Source: Monoplex corrugatus (lineage: Eukaryota; Mollusca; Gastropoda; Littorinimorpha; Ranellidae). Taken from it: a DNA stretch of 64,000 nucleotides. Of this stretch, positions 20,700 to 31,024 are shown one piece after another. The translations under genes were made by a program, and so were the position numbers. How positions within the stretch are numbered: position 1 is the stretch's first letter; every line of letters starts with the position of its first letter. Under the pieces are notes generated by a model. The model was not told the DNA's origin. It made no database searches and saw only the letters and a list, made by a program, of their open reading frames with translations. The stretch lies in NCBI GenBank assembly GCA_030674185.1, contig JAPXFY010000015.1:25971043-26035042 (forward strand). Direction: 5' to 3'.

Positions 20700-20785
20700 A
20701 ACCTGCCAAGAATTTGCTGGCAGACGAACTCGTCGTATAAGCTCCATCTAAACCTACAAAGAATTTGCTGGCAGACTTTTCGAGC
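20700..20785. repeat. 58-bp tandem pair
   Basis: AGAATTTGCTGGCAGAC recurs at about 20709 and 20767, with partly conserved AAACCT upstream of each. Confidence 0.6.
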
Positions 20786-21134
20786 CTGTACAAACCCTAT
20801 GTGCTGGCCAGGTCCTGAAATAAGGAAGAGGGAGGGGTGGGGTTATGAAAAACTTTAGTGACGCCAACAAAACGGTCTGTGAACGACGTGGCAAAATTAT
20901 GCCGGTGAATTTTTCTGACATTAGTCCTGTGTTGTTGTATTGTACGGTTGTTCATTAAACCAGTGGGATCCCCACGCATCTTGTTTAATGAAATGTAGCA
21001 TCATCAACATCCATGAATAGATAAATAGAGAAATGCATGACAACGGTGTCTTTTGGGTTGTGGATAAACCGTATAATATTAAGTCCTAGTGTGGAAACTG
21101 GCACGCGTACGCATAATAAGAAAAAGTAGAAACA

Positions 21135-21147
21135 ACACACACACACA

Positions 21148-21186
<39 letters not shown>

Positions 21187-21222
21187 GCACGTACACATAC
21201 ACACACGCACGCACGCACGCAC
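21135..21222. repeat. (AC)n microsatellite
   Basis: AC repeat with GCAC and TACAC interruptions. Confidence 0.95.
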
Positions 21223-21353
21223 CAAAACAAAAACAAAACGCAAAATAAAACAGAACGAAATCGACTGACTAAACACGAAAGGGTTTTCAGAATAAACAAG
21301 AATATAAAGTGCACATGCGTACAGGTACGTGACAAGTTTTCAACAGGATTCGT

Positions 21354-21464
<111 letters not shown>

Positions 21465-21538
21465 CGATAGCAAGTGCTGTTACTCTTTATATCCTCATGT
21501 GTTGTGTCATAAGTTATTGGTTTTTCCTTTTCAGTGTT

Positions 21539-21731
21539 TTAATCCTTTGACTACCGTGCCCAGTCCACCACCCTCCTGCCTTGTTAAGCATGCTAGTGAA
21601 GCAAAAACTTAACCCTTTGATTCCCTCACCCTATCCACCAGCTTCATATAGGAAGCTGGAGGATAAGATGAGGGAATCAAAGAGTTAAATTTTTGCAGTT
21701 GGTGAACAAGGTGAGGGAGTCAAAGGGTTAA
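21539..21731. mobile_element. TTAA palindromic element, complete
   Basis: TTAA at 21539-21542 and 21728-21731, 193 bases. Outer arms are diverged on the left (TCCTTTGACTACCGTGCCC). The inner TTAACCCTTTGATTCCCTCA (21610) pairs with GAGGGAATCAAAGAGTTAAA (21670). Confidence 0.8.
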
Positions 21732-21777
21732 GTTAAGACAGATATTCAGATCTGCAACGACAGGTTTGGAAAATGCT

Positions 21778-21778
21778 T

Positions 21779-21853
<75 letters not shown>
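21778..21853. repeat. (TC)n microsatellite
   Basis: About 37 TC units. Confidence 0.98.
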
Positions 21854-21854
<1 letters not shown>

Positions 21855-22107
21855 CAGCTAGAGATTTATCTATAAACCGTGCCAGTTTGTCAGATCCACA
21901 AATTGTCCGGCCAGTTTTTGCCTGGGGATGTTACTCAATGCTCATCAGACAAAAGCGGCGACAGAGCCAGGAAGAGCAAAAGGGCCAGTTTAGCCATGGA
22001 GACGTGTCTGGGTCGTTTTGTAAAAGAGGTGACAGGACACAGATTCAGAGACGGACTCAGTTCGCAGAGACAGCCACCTGTTGTGTTTTGACGTATTATC
22101 TTCTTAT

Positions 22108-22460
22108 TGTTATTGTTGTTTAAAGCCCAGCCGACTACGTAGAGCCATGTCAGGGCTATAACAGCTTGAAAACACAAAACTTCAACAGGCAACAACAAAA
22201 AAGTAAGTAGGCCTACACATACCAATGCATTTGCGCGCATAATCTAAGGACATGCCCCAGCGTTGACCAATCTGTCCAATTCGTCGCACAAGGGATTAAA
22301 TAAAAAAAACACCTGAATACAAATTTAAGCATATCTAAGGACACCAAAACATACATATAAAACGGGCATAAATACCGAAAATTGCTTCCGCATATCACAC
22401 CTCCCCAGAGCCAAAAATGCGCTCAACTATCAATCCTAAGAAAAAGTACGTAAGACTTAT
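22108..22460 (-). mobile_element. S530 retroposon, 3' two thirds
   Basis: 3' end with a TTATTGTTATTGTTG tail complement at 22108-22122, then AAAGCCCAGCCGACTACG. Stops near GTACGTAAGACTTAT, lacking the 5' part. Confidence 0.8.
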
Positions 22461-22964
22461 CTGCCTATGAAATCTTCTGAAAGCTTTGATTCATGCTCAT
22501 TATTATGAAGTCTCTGTTGTACAGTAGCGGTGTTAAACGGCCGTTCGTCTGAAAAATGAATGGTCTGTTAATGGAATACGGATGCAATTTGGTGCAAGTA
22601 TAGCAGTACTCTCAAAGTCCACCAACCGACCACAGAAATGAACTGTACTACCTCACATTTCATTCAGAAACGTGTCTGAGCATATCATCTCTGATCATAA
22701 ACATTATCCTGAACATTTAAGAAACAGAATATTTGTATTTAAAAAATTAAGACAGCACTAAAAGATTACAAGATGTCTCGTAATGTAAGAATGACAATTC
22801 ATGACATTGTCAGCTATCTCGAGAATCCTGTAAATGAGAGAAAAAGGGGAGTGGGAAAGGTGAGATATGAAAAAAAGAGCAATAGCAGGACACATTATGG
22901 AAAGACTATGAAGGAAAAAATGCTCACTGCCAGTGAAAGATGGGAGGCAAAGGTCAACTACATA
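22461..22964. other. Low-copy sequence
   Basis: No feature recognised. Confidence 0.35.
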
Positions 22965-22965
22965 G

Positions 22966-23022
<57 letters not shown>

Positions 23023-23340
23023 CTTTTCCATCGATGTAGTAGACTGCTGGTCTTTTATTGCCTGAATGGGTCTTCATGTAGAAGACATGACCATCCTGGA
23101 GGCATATGTTCGATCTTCCGCAGGCGCTACACAGGTTGGAAGCCTGCAACCTAGGATTCTGTTTTCCGTTTCGTTGCATAGCAGCTGTTCTGCTCTCTTC
23201 AATTTGATCGTGTCCTGTGTACACTCTAGTCACCAGCGGGAAGAGCAGCTCGAGTTTCACCGACTTCCAATTCAGCGGCGGGGCGACCATCCCCAACCCA
23301 GGCGGGTCACATGTGGCGGATAGTGAAGCCCTTCAGATAT
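22965..23340 (-). mobile_element. LINE 3' end with (ATC)n tail and Cys-motif C-terminus
   Basis: The minus strand encodes KQNPRLQASNLCSACGRSN and, after it, a run out into (ATC)n (22968-23020 as GAT on plus). This matches the paralogue at 13440-13745. The CSAC motif resembles C-terminal zinc-finger-like motifs of some LINE proteins, and the trinucleotide would be the tail. The upstream boundary is uncertain. Confidence 0.5.
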
Positions 23341-23925
23341 GGAGGGTGGCTGTGAATAAGCTAGCTTGCTAGCAAATAAGCAGGACCAAACTGGCGGTGT
23401 TCCTTTCAGGATCGGGTGGGGTAGCAGGTGGCGCTGCTATCCTTAAAAATTGCCCCAGGTGTCCTATGACGGGTTCATCAGCAGGTAAGGGCCGCTATAA
23501 GCCCTAGCTACGGGGTGGGATCCCTGGAGAAACAATACCCCCTGTGCTCCCAGGGCAGGACGTACGGGCCAGGAGCTAAGGGCGGGGCAACCCCTACAGA
23601 AAACCTAGAAGGCTGAAGACAGAGGTACCGGGCCAGCGTGCGCCTTCTAACAAACCATGGTACCATGCACTTATCGCATAATGGCTACACACTCATCGAG
23701 TTCAGACGAGCACCCGGACTCAGCTGATTGTGTGGCAGCGTACGTCAAGAAGATGAAGCTGCAAAGTACAGCTCCCACCCTCTCTCTCTTCAAGTCCGAC
23801 TTGATAAAAATTAATATGAGCATGAATGTGAATATGAATAAAAACACAAGTATGACAGGTTGTGCAGGAAACTACGTTGGGTGGCACTGTCTATCTTCTT
23901 CTTTTACCTGCCGCTTCTACTGTCA
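23341..23925. other. GC-rich segment, origin unclear
   Basis: Positions 23380-23640 are distinctly GC-rich (GGATCGGGTGGGGTAGCAGG and similar). The open frame 23657-23977 follows (106 codons, Ser-rich start) with no domain I recognise. A LINE 5' untranslated region is possible but unsupported. Confidence 0.3.
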
Positions 23926-23929
23926 GGTG

Positions 23930-24235
23930 TGGCAAGGAAGCAAAGATAACGGTCAAGTGCATGGGCTGCCTCTGTGACTGACAGGCCATGAACATGGAAG
24001 ATATCTGACACGCCTTCGATCCAGCGTCTGCAAGGTCGTCTTGTTCGGACTCCAGTAAACCTCTGCTTCTAGGCTCTGAAAGCTGGTTGGTCAGCGGTCG
24101 TTCTGATCAGGTGGCCAAACCATTTGACCTTCTGCTGCTAGATATACTGGTAAGTTGGTGTTGTTCCCACCATTTCCTGTACATGTATGATCTCATTTCT
24201 CGTCGTGTCTCTTCACGTTAAACTACTCGCCCAAT
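23930..24235 (-). pseudogene. Reverse transcriptase C-terminal remnant
   Basis: Minus-strand translation with stops gives KRHDEK, MVGTTPTYQYI, KVKWFGHLIRTTADQP, RRWIEGVSDIFHVHGLS. This matches in order the C-terminus of the LINE at 62051-63307 (RHDKIKN, GTTPILHYI, RWFGHLTRMAPHQL, KTWIEGVKETL). It continues the 24440-24662 fragment after an interruption. Confidence 0.65.
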
Positions 24236-24242
24236 GCAATCA

Positions 24243-24415
24243 CCAAGAGGCAATGGACATGAATTAGGCACTTTACCTGAAGATAGCAGGATAAACTCAC
24301 TCGAACTGCCCTTTACTGGACACCAGAACGAGACGTAGGAGAAGAAGACCCAGGAGTACATGGCGACAAAGTACTCTCAGGAGAACTGAAGGCTCAGAAA
24401 CGCACCTAGAACATC
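24243..24415 (+). mobile_element. RTE-like LINE fragment inside another LINE
   Basis: Plus-strand AAGAGGCAATGGACATGAAT to AGGAGTACATGGCGAC resembles 19885-20035. It sits between two minus-strand pieces of a different LINE and replaces about 75 codons of that element. Confidence 0.5.
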
Positions 24416-24439
24416 ATACAAAAGCTCGTGTCGATAGCA

Positions 24440-24662
24440 TATTATGCTACAGGTAAGGAAAAAATTGTGTGCCAGACAGGAAAGATGGTCAAGCCACAGT
24501 GACATTCTCCTTTCTTTCGCTCCCTGACACGCCTGTCGGGTTTGCCATTCTCTGTGAAAATGGTGCCCAGGTACTTAAACCCTCTTGACTGATGGGATGG
24601 TAATCTGTCGATGTTGATGTTCAAAGTTCCTGATTCTCTGCTCACTGTCACACGTGAACCGC
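24440..24662 (-). pseudogene. Reverse transcriptase fragment
   Basis: Minus frame reads SRESGTLNINIDRLPS, FKYLGTIFTENGKPDRRVRE, matching SRTPGRLNINIEG and FKYLGSIFTEDGRLNREIET of the 62-kb LINE. It is the thumb-side region downstream of the catalytic motifs. The start is arbitrary and both ends are truncated. Confidence 0.65.
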
Positions 24663-24924
24663 AAGTTCAAACTGACACCCTCACTAAACTGCATCTTTGG
24701 TTATGATGACTACATAGATGAACAAATGACACTGTAGCGATGCCACTTCTAGGTAGAAAGAAACTCTAGGGAGAGCTAGACAACAGAAGGTCTTCAGAGA
24801 AGTAACCCCCTTTAGACAAGTGTTTCGGCCCTGAATTCCTTACACTCTCGGGGGGCCGGGCCACATCCAGGTCATGACTCCTGGATGCCCTTCTGCTGCT
24901 GTCTATTTTTTTTTTTTTCCCACG

Positions 24925-25000
24925 CCGGGGAGCGAACTGGGCGATTCTGCGCTTCAGAACTGCAGTACGCGGTTTTACCAATGTGCTAACGGGGCACACA
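24925..25000 (-). mobile_element. tRNA-like SINE head
   Basis: Minus strand A box TAGCACATTGG (24980-24990) fits TRGYNNANNGG exactly. The B-box-like CAGTTCGCTCCC is at 24927-24939. The poly-A downstream (T run 24907-24918 on plus) could be a tail or linker. It lies in the 3' flank of the domain at 25032. Confidence 0.45.
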
Positions 25001-25031
25001 TCATCTGTAGGGAATTTAATCCTTATGAAGT

Positions 25032-25634
25032 TCACTTTTGGTTCCTCCTTGCCCAGATCCAGCTTGAGCTCCTTTCTGCTGCCTCTGCCATCGCTTTAAG
25101 GGCTCTAGTCCTCTTCTTCCCAGAAATGGCGAGTTGTTTCATGAGATCATAAGCGGAGGTGCCTACAAACCCTCTTGCCCCGACCTCTATGGCGAAGATT
25201 TTGACCCGCAGACCTGCTTTCTTCAGGGTACTGGCAAGACCGGCGTATTTTTCGGTCTTGTAGATATGTGCTTCTTCCATTCTGCTTTCGTATGGCACAG
25301 TGAGTTCTATCAGAATCACTTGTTTCGAGGAGTCAGAGTGGAGAGCGATGTCTGGTCTCATGCCTGTCTTGCTGATGACATCTGGGTAATTTCTCCACTC
25401 TGGGAGGTCTGCTGTACACTCCCAGTCGACTGCTCCATCCAGAAGACCCTTTGGCAATGTGCTGGTTGTCATAGCACTTTCGGGCCAGATCTGTTTCCCT
25501 CCTGCTTTGTAGAACGTTGTCATAGCAATTGGTGCGTTTGGGGTCATGGTTTTTTCGCTAACCACGTCTGTGATCACTTTCAGAACTTGGTTGTGCCTCC
25601 ATGTATACCTTCCTTGGGCTAGCGCTACTTTCAA
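25032..25634 (-). pseudogene. C-terminal endonuclease-like domain of an R2/NeSL-type LINE
   Basis: Open 200-codon frame with a non-ATG start, so it is treated as a truncated piece. It contains GRYTWRHNQVL (residues 8-18) and RPDIALHS...VILIELTVPYE (P94, D95, E110), then EKY, VGARGFVG and SWIWARRN at the end. An R-H-N motif followed by P-D-x(12-14)-D/E is the layout of the restriction-like endonuclease found at the C-terminus of R2, NeSL and related LINEs; I infer that identity. The CCHC zinc knuckle expected just upstream is absent: the homology stops at about KVALAQ. A TTAA element remnant lies about 50 bases further upstream. Confidence 0.55.
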
Positions 25635-25683
25635 ATATAGCGACAGGGAATATGGCCGACTGTGACACCAAGTGTCAAGACAG

Positions 25684-25774
25684 CTGGCAGGAAGCTGGTG
25701 GATAGTGTGAGGGAGTCAAAGAGTTAAGTTTTTTAAATGGTTTTTGATATGGTGCGGGAGTCAAAGGGTTTTAA
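25684..25774. mobile_element. TTAA palindromic element, right half
   Basis: Begins at the palindrome centre (GCAGGAAGCTGGTGGATAG), includes inner GTGAGGGAGTCAAAGAGTTAA and outer GCGGGAGTCAAAGGG, and ends TTTTAA at 25769-25774. Confidence 0.7.
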
Positions 25775-25847
25775 TTATTTGAATACATTGTTGAACAGCT
25801 TGGTAAAGGACCTGGCCAAAAAGAGCTATTTTGCCCATGTATTTTGA

Positions 25848-25975
25848 TCTCTCTCTCTCTCTCTCTCTTTCCCCCCCTCTCTCTCTCCCCTCTCTCTCTC
25901 CCCTCCCCTCTCTCTCCCCTCTCTCTCTCCCCTCCCCCCTCTCACTCCCCCCCTCTCTCTCCACACCCTCCTGTC
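25848..25975. repeat. (CT)n with CCCC interruptions
   Basis: Homopyrimidine tract of CT blocks separated by C runs. Confidence 0.95.
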
Positions 25976-26749
25976 TCTCACAAAAAAGGTCTGCACTTAG
26001 CAAACTAATAATTTATACACGAGGCGATGAACTGTGAAAACACCACTCGTTGATCACAAGGATCTGACCTGAGGTGCACTTGATGCTATCAGCAGTCTGA
26101 TTTCAATACACAGCGACCGAAGAGTGCGGTAGCTTGTATATGCGAAGAATAAACGCGCCCTGTATGAATGAGGTGAAATCAATAAAATTCGATTAATAAA
26201 AGTGAGTAAAAATCTCTTTAACATTTCGCAATCATCAAAGCGTACAAACGTGATCACATTTTCCAACAGAAGATGGAAAAGGAATAAATAAAACAAAGAA
26301 GAAGAAAAAACAAATGGCGAGAAAGAAAGACAGACAAAGAGGGCACAAAGAAAAAAGAAGAAAGAGGGCGCTGATAAAAGAACAAAGTAGAAAGAAAAAT
26401 AAATAAAAAAGTAACGTTAAGAGAAGAGAAGGAAAGATGATAAAAAGGAATTCCGGAAGACAAACAGAAATCTAGAACCGAGACAAATCGTTATTCGCTA
26501 TTAGATCTATCTGTTCTGCATCTTTGGCGTTGGAATCATAACTGACCAACAATGAACATCCACCTTACTGGTCACGGTGGCAACGTGTTTACACAATCAA
26601 CTACTGACTGGGAGGTTGTGGAGAACGCTGATCTAAGATACCTCATCTAGTTTGGCGTGTAATCCTTGTCATATTCTCTCTGTCTCACCTGTACAACCGC
26701 ACATTCATACATACACACATACAGGATGCTTTTCTGGATTCCTTTTCTC
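25976..26749. other. Low-copy A-rich sequence
   Basis: Purine-rich (GAAAGA) between 26260 and 26460. No gene recognised. Confidence 0.35.
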
Positions 26750-26821
26750 TAATAATTATAATAATAATGACAATATTTATATAGCGCAAAATCTTGATAA
26801 AATCAAATCTAAGCGCTGAAA

Positions 26822-26871
26822 CAGACACACACGCACGCACGCACACACATGCATGCACGCACGCACGCACG

Positions 26872-26938
<67 letters not shown>

Positions 26939-26942
26939 ACGG
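26822..26942. repeat. (AC)n within CR1 3' untranslated region
   Basis: AC repeat with GCAC and GCGC interruptions. The other CR1 copy has (GT)n at the same place. Confidence 0.95.
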
Positions 26943-27072
26943 CTATAAATGGGGAGAAAGAATAAAAGCAATGGAAAATTATAGAGAGCATATTATTTAC
27001 AATTATATATTACAATGTGATTCCCCTCCGAGTGGAGACAGGCTGCAGAGGGGATTGAGTGAGGTCAGGATT

Positions 27073-27564
27073 TTATGCAGAGGAGAAAAAGTGAGTTTTG
27101 AGAGCGGACTTGAAGGAGACAAAAGTAGGTTGCTGACGGACTGAGAGAGGAAGTTTGTTCCAGGAAAGTGGACCAGAAACAGAGAAGGCTCGTGGACCAT
27201 AGGTATTGAGCTTAGTGCGTGGAAAGCGAAAAGTCAGAGGATCGGAGGCAGAGCGGAGGGTACGTGAGGGAACATACATCTTAAGTAGGCTTGACAGGTA
27301 ATCGGGGGCTGCGTTATTGAGGCTTTTGTAGAACATGGTGTCTAGTTTGTACTGTATGCGCTTTGATACAGGGAGCCAGTGAAGTTGTGCCAGGAGAGGA
27401 GATATGTGGTCAGCTTTTTTCTTTTTTAGTACAAGGCGTGCAGCATTGTTTTGAATGCGCTGTAGGATGTGAATGGTGGAGGCAGGAAGACCAGACAGGA
27501 GTGAATTGCAATAGTCAATGCGAGACATTATGAAGGAGAGAACGAGTTTTGCAGTTGTTTCCAC
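27073..27564 (-). pseudogene. CR1/L2-like reverse transcriptase, C-terminal end
   Basis: An uninterrupted 163-codon frame ending at its natural stop. Visible family landmarks in order: LSFIMSRIDYCNSLLSGLPA (about residues 9-28), QRIQNNAARLVL, HISPLLAQLHWLPVSKRIQY, YKSLNNAAPDYLSSLL, YVPSRTLRSASD, KLNTYGPRAF, LSWNKLPLSVR and SFKSALKTHFF. This is the region beyond the polymerase catalytic core, so it is not functional alone. The ATG is internal to the original protein. The frame has stayed open, suggesting a young copy. Confidence 0.8.
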
Positions 27565-27600
27565 AGAGAGATACTTCCTGATCAGGCTTATACGATGGAT

Positions 27601-28062
27601 AAAGGAGAAATTAACAATATGGTTTGACTATCTGACGTTTTCTTGAACCAGCATTTACTTTGAAACCTAGCTCAGTAGATTTTTCGACGGAATTACGTCA
27701 AGAATAATTTTCTTTGTTGTCGTTTACTGAATGTTCATAGTGCACGCGAGACTGCTCTGTATCGTCTTCTTCGAAGGAAGAGAGATGGAGAGGTGGTGGT
27801 AGTGGTGGTGGTGGTGGTGGTGGTGGGTTGGCGGGGGGGTAACATACATAAAAGTGAAGTCAGCAAAGAAGCAGAAGCATGAACAGAGGGTTGTCAATCC
27901 ATTTTGTGATTGTGTGAAGTACAAGTATAGGTCTGTGTATCCCACGACCTTCTTTATCCTATTTCTGCACAAAGAACTGCAAACAGGCAGCTTCGGGTCG
28001 GCTTTTGTGGACGAGGTGTTTCTTGTTCCACTTCAAACGGACTATGCGACATAGGCAACTTG

Positions 28063-28095
<33 letters not shown>

Positions 28096-28289
28096 TAGAA
28101 CGGGGGTATGATGAATCCCCTTGCTTTCTATTTCCAATTCTTTACAGGAAAAAACAGTTCGTAAACTCGTTGCGGGTGCTGGAACAGGAAAAGTTTAATA
28201 TCGTCTCCCACCTGAAAAAAAAACTTTAAATTTAAACAAGACTTCAAGCCATTCTAACAATCTTCTCTTACAAAAAAAAAATCACAGAA
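27601..28289. other. Low-copy sequence with (GGT)n and poly-G
   Basis: (GGT)n at 27795-27830 and a poly-G run at 28074-28096. No gene recognised. Confidence 0.6.
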
Positions 28290-28518
28290 AATCCTGCCGC
28301 ATGGCGTTGGCGATCGTGGCCCTCCACACGAATCTATCCCTTGTCGCTGCAAATACATCTCCCACCCTCCCTGTCTTCAGCCACACTGCAAGTCCGTCCA
28401 ATATTTCCTCCCTGGGTCTACCTGATGTTGTCTTTCCCTCCAGTTTACCTGTTATGACCAGGTGTTCTAATTCCCCTTTCCTCATAATGTGTCCTATAAA
28501 TGTTGCTTGTCTTTTCCA
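28290..28518 (-). pseudogene. RTE/BovB-like LINE C-terminal fragment
   Basis: Uninterrupted minus frame: KRQATFIGHIMRKGELEHLV, GKLEGKTTSGRPREEILDGL, GDVFAATRDRFVWRATIANAMRQ. The D-R-x-x-WRA-x(5)-A ending resembles BovB-type RTE C-termini. This is the only copy of the family in the window with an open frame here, although the ATG tail is lost (plus strand has A-rich sequence instead). Confidence 0.7.
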
Positions 28519-28875
28519 TGGCCAGCCAAAAGACGAAAAGAAAAGCAAGATAAGTATTTCTTAAGGACATTGTGACTTCAAAAAAGCGTAAGATGGAATA
28601 ATACTTTTTGTAAAGCGAGGACAATAGTAGATTGTTATATTGTCAGAACTTCAGGAAAAGATGATGTCCACACCCTACCTCAAAAAGTGTTCATTTTAGC
28701 ATATTTCTGTGCCTCGTGTGACCTTGACTGTGACTCCATGACTTCGAAATTTGTTACTCCTCAATAATCTACGCTTTTGACTGAAATTTCGGAAAGATCC
28801 ATCCAGAAACAGCTGATAAAAGTTTGCTATCACATTTCTGTCACAACATAACAAAGACACGCACAGACATAAAAT

Positions 28876-28885
<10 letters not shown>
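28519..28885. other. Low-copy sequence
   Basis: No feature recognised. Confidence 0.35.
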
Positions 28886-28913
<28 letters not shown>

Positions 28914-28924
28914 CGCACGCACAC

Positions 28925-28991
<67 letters not shown>
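28886..28991. repeat. (AC)n microsatellite
   Basis: AC repeat, preceded by (TC)4, with CGCACGC interruptions. Confidence 0.96.
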
Positions 28992-28994
<3 letters not shown>

Positions 28995-29199
28995 CTTCTA
29001 ACCAGTGAACATGACACAATCTCCCTTTTTAAACTAATGAAAATAAACAGGAGACTAATGAAAGCTTGCTAAATTGATGCAGGTTTTCGGAGGGAAACTT
29101 AAGTCGTCGATATTTCTCAGAACAGCGGCTGGTTGGTTCTTTTGACAGGGCAGTGGACTGATACAGGAGTTACCAACCGCAACATGCCATACTGCCCAT

Positions 29200-29420
29200 T
29201 GCCATGTTTCTATCGTCTATCTGGTGGTGTCAGCTTTGTGTTTGAAAGATCTTCTCCCCTTCCCCTTTCTGCTCCCAAGTTCAGGAACTTGCCAATGCAT
29301 AGGGAGTCTGCCAGATAGTTGCTGGCAGATTTGGGTAAAGCGCATAAGGAATTATCCAGATGCGATGAATCCCTTTTGAACAAATTCCAAACTATTACTC
29401 GGAAACAGCAGGGGGAAATG
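29200..29420 (+). repeat. Dispersed repeat Z, copy 1
   Basis: Shares CTTGCCAATGCATAGG, GTTGCTGGCAGATTTGG, GATGAATCCCTTTTG and CAAATTCCAAAC-type blocks with 32560-32695 and 61190-61345. Confidence 0.6.
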
Positions 29421-29720
29421 TGGTGCCTGTGGTGACGTATACAAATGACACCAGTTCGGTCATCACGATGATATCGTCACATTACTATTTCCTGGGGGAA
29501 AAAATCTTGATTTTATTTGCTATTTTTTAATTACTGGATATGCTTCATTCACTTTCATCTTTTGCTATTAGAAAAGGGAGACTTTCGGTAGGGCTAAAAG
29601 GTCTTGCTTTCCCTTTTGTGGTTTGACTCGGTTCCATTAGAAAAACGAGAGAAAAGTTGTTAACATGGCGTTTTTTATTTGGACCTGTTTGTGTTTGCTA
29701 GTGCGTCAGGACTTTATTCT

Positions 29721-29840
29721 GTCAAAGTTCAATTAGGAGACTCAGCCTTTTTTTCGAAACTTCTCTGACACAGACTACATGTCAAAGTTCAATTAGGAGA
29801 CTCGGCCTTTTTTTCGAAGCTTCCCTGCCACAGACTACAA
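29721..29840. repeat. 60-bp tandem duplication inside Y1
   Basis: GTCAAAGTTCAATTAGGAGA starts at 29721 and again at 29781, with few differences (CTCAGCC/CTCGGCC, AAACTTC/AAGCTTC). Confidence 0.9.
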
Positions 29841-30050
29841 GTCAGACAAAGAACAAAGAAAACAAATGACAACCGATACAAAGGAGTCAGTTCCTTGCCG
29901 GCACACTGAACTCTCATCAAAGCTATCCTCATTGGCACCCGTCAGAAACTTTCTCAGCTGCCTCCTCTTTCTCTCCCATTATGTAACACATCAGTCCCAA
30001 TTTCTGATTCAGCTAAAAACCTTGGTGTCTGCATTGACTCTACCCTCTCC

Positions 30051-30689
30051 ATGAACAACTTTGTTTCTCAAACTGACAGATCTTGCTACTATCACCTCCA
30101 TCGTATAAGCCTGATCAGGAAGTATCTCTCTGTGGAAACAACTGCAAAACTCGTTCTCTCCTTCATAATGTCTCGCATTGACTATTGCAATTCACTCCTG
30201 TCTGGTCTTCCTGCCTCCACCATTCACATCCTGCTGCGCATTCAAAACAATGCTGCACGCCTTGTACTAAAAAAGAAAAAAGCTGACCACATATCTCCTC
30301 TCCTGGCACAACTTCACTGGCTCCCTGTATCAAAGCGCATACAGTACAAACTAGACATCATGTGCTACAAAAGCCTCAATAACGCAGCCCCCGATTACCT
30401 GTCAAGCCTACTTGAGATCTATGTTCCCTCACGTACCCTCCGCTCTGCCTCCGATCCTCTGACTTTTCGCTTTCCACGCACTAAGCTTAATACCTATGGT
30501 CCATGAGCCTTCTCTGTTTCTGGTCCACTTTCCTGGAACAAACTTCCTCTCTCTGTCCGTCAGCAACCTACTTTTGTCTCCTTCAAGTCCGCTCTCAAAA
30601 CTCACCTTTTCTCCTCTGCATAAAATCCTGACCTCACTCAATCCCCTCTGCAGCCTGTCTCCACTCGGAGGGGAATCACATTGTAATAT
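30051..30689 (+). pseudogene. CR1/L2-like reverse transcriptase C-terminal, one stop
   Basis: Frame homologous to 27073-27564. After KLNTYGP a TGA (30505-30507) replaces the CGA arginine codon of the paralogue, and translation could resume in the same frame with AFSVSGPLSWNK. A single CpG-type C-to-T change explains the stop. Other differences are few, so the two copies diverged recently. Catalytic palm motifs are not included. Confidence 0.75.
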
Positions 30690-30763
30690 ATAATTGTATA
30701 TAATATGCTCTCTATAATTTTCCATTGCTTTTATTCTTTCTCCCCATTTATAGCCGTGTGCGT

Positions 30764-30764
<1 letters not shown>

Positions 30765-30838
<74 letters not shown>

Positions 30839-30860
30839 CGTGCGTGTGTGTCTGTTTTAG
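30765..30860. repeat. (GT)n within CR1 3' untranslated region
   Basis: Same location relative to the LINE as the (AC)n at 26822-26942. Confidence 0.96.
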
Positions 30861-31024
30861 CGCTTAGATTTGATTTTATCAAGATTTTTGCGCTATACAA
30901 ATAAAATATTGTATTGTATTGTTATCAGGGGGCAGAAACAAAATGACAACAGAGCTGTGAAACCGTACACAAACGGTATTCTCACTCTGCCAACAATTAA
31001 TGGGTATGACCCTATTCTCCCCTG

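Larger units (their letters stand above)
26750..27600 (-). mobile_element. CR1/L2-like LINE, 5' truncated
   Basis: The minus strand carries the C-terminal reverse transcriptase coding end (27073-27564), a 3' untranslated region with an internal (AC)n, the 3' end AGCGCTTAGATTTG...TTGCGCTATATAAA typical of CR1/L2 tails, and an AT-rich tail (26750-26765). 5' truncation is at about 27600. It is a close inverted paralogue of 29920-30923. Confidence 0.8.
29920..30923 (+). mobile_element. CR1/L2-like LINE, longer copy, with defined insertion site
   Basis: Carries upstream coding not present in the 26.7-kb copy (SAKNLGVCIDSTLSMNNFVS, then HRISLIRKYLS), the C-terminal region, a 3' UTR with (GT)n, and the GCGCTATACAAATAAAAT end. 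ATCA flanks it at 29916-29919 and 30924-30927. The surrounding Y unit is continuous if the element is removed. Confidence 0.85.

Noticed and set aside
25134..25622. 162-codon plus-strand frame opposite the endonuclease-like domain
   Set aside because: Antisense shadow of the minus-strand frame, whose motifs are recognisable.
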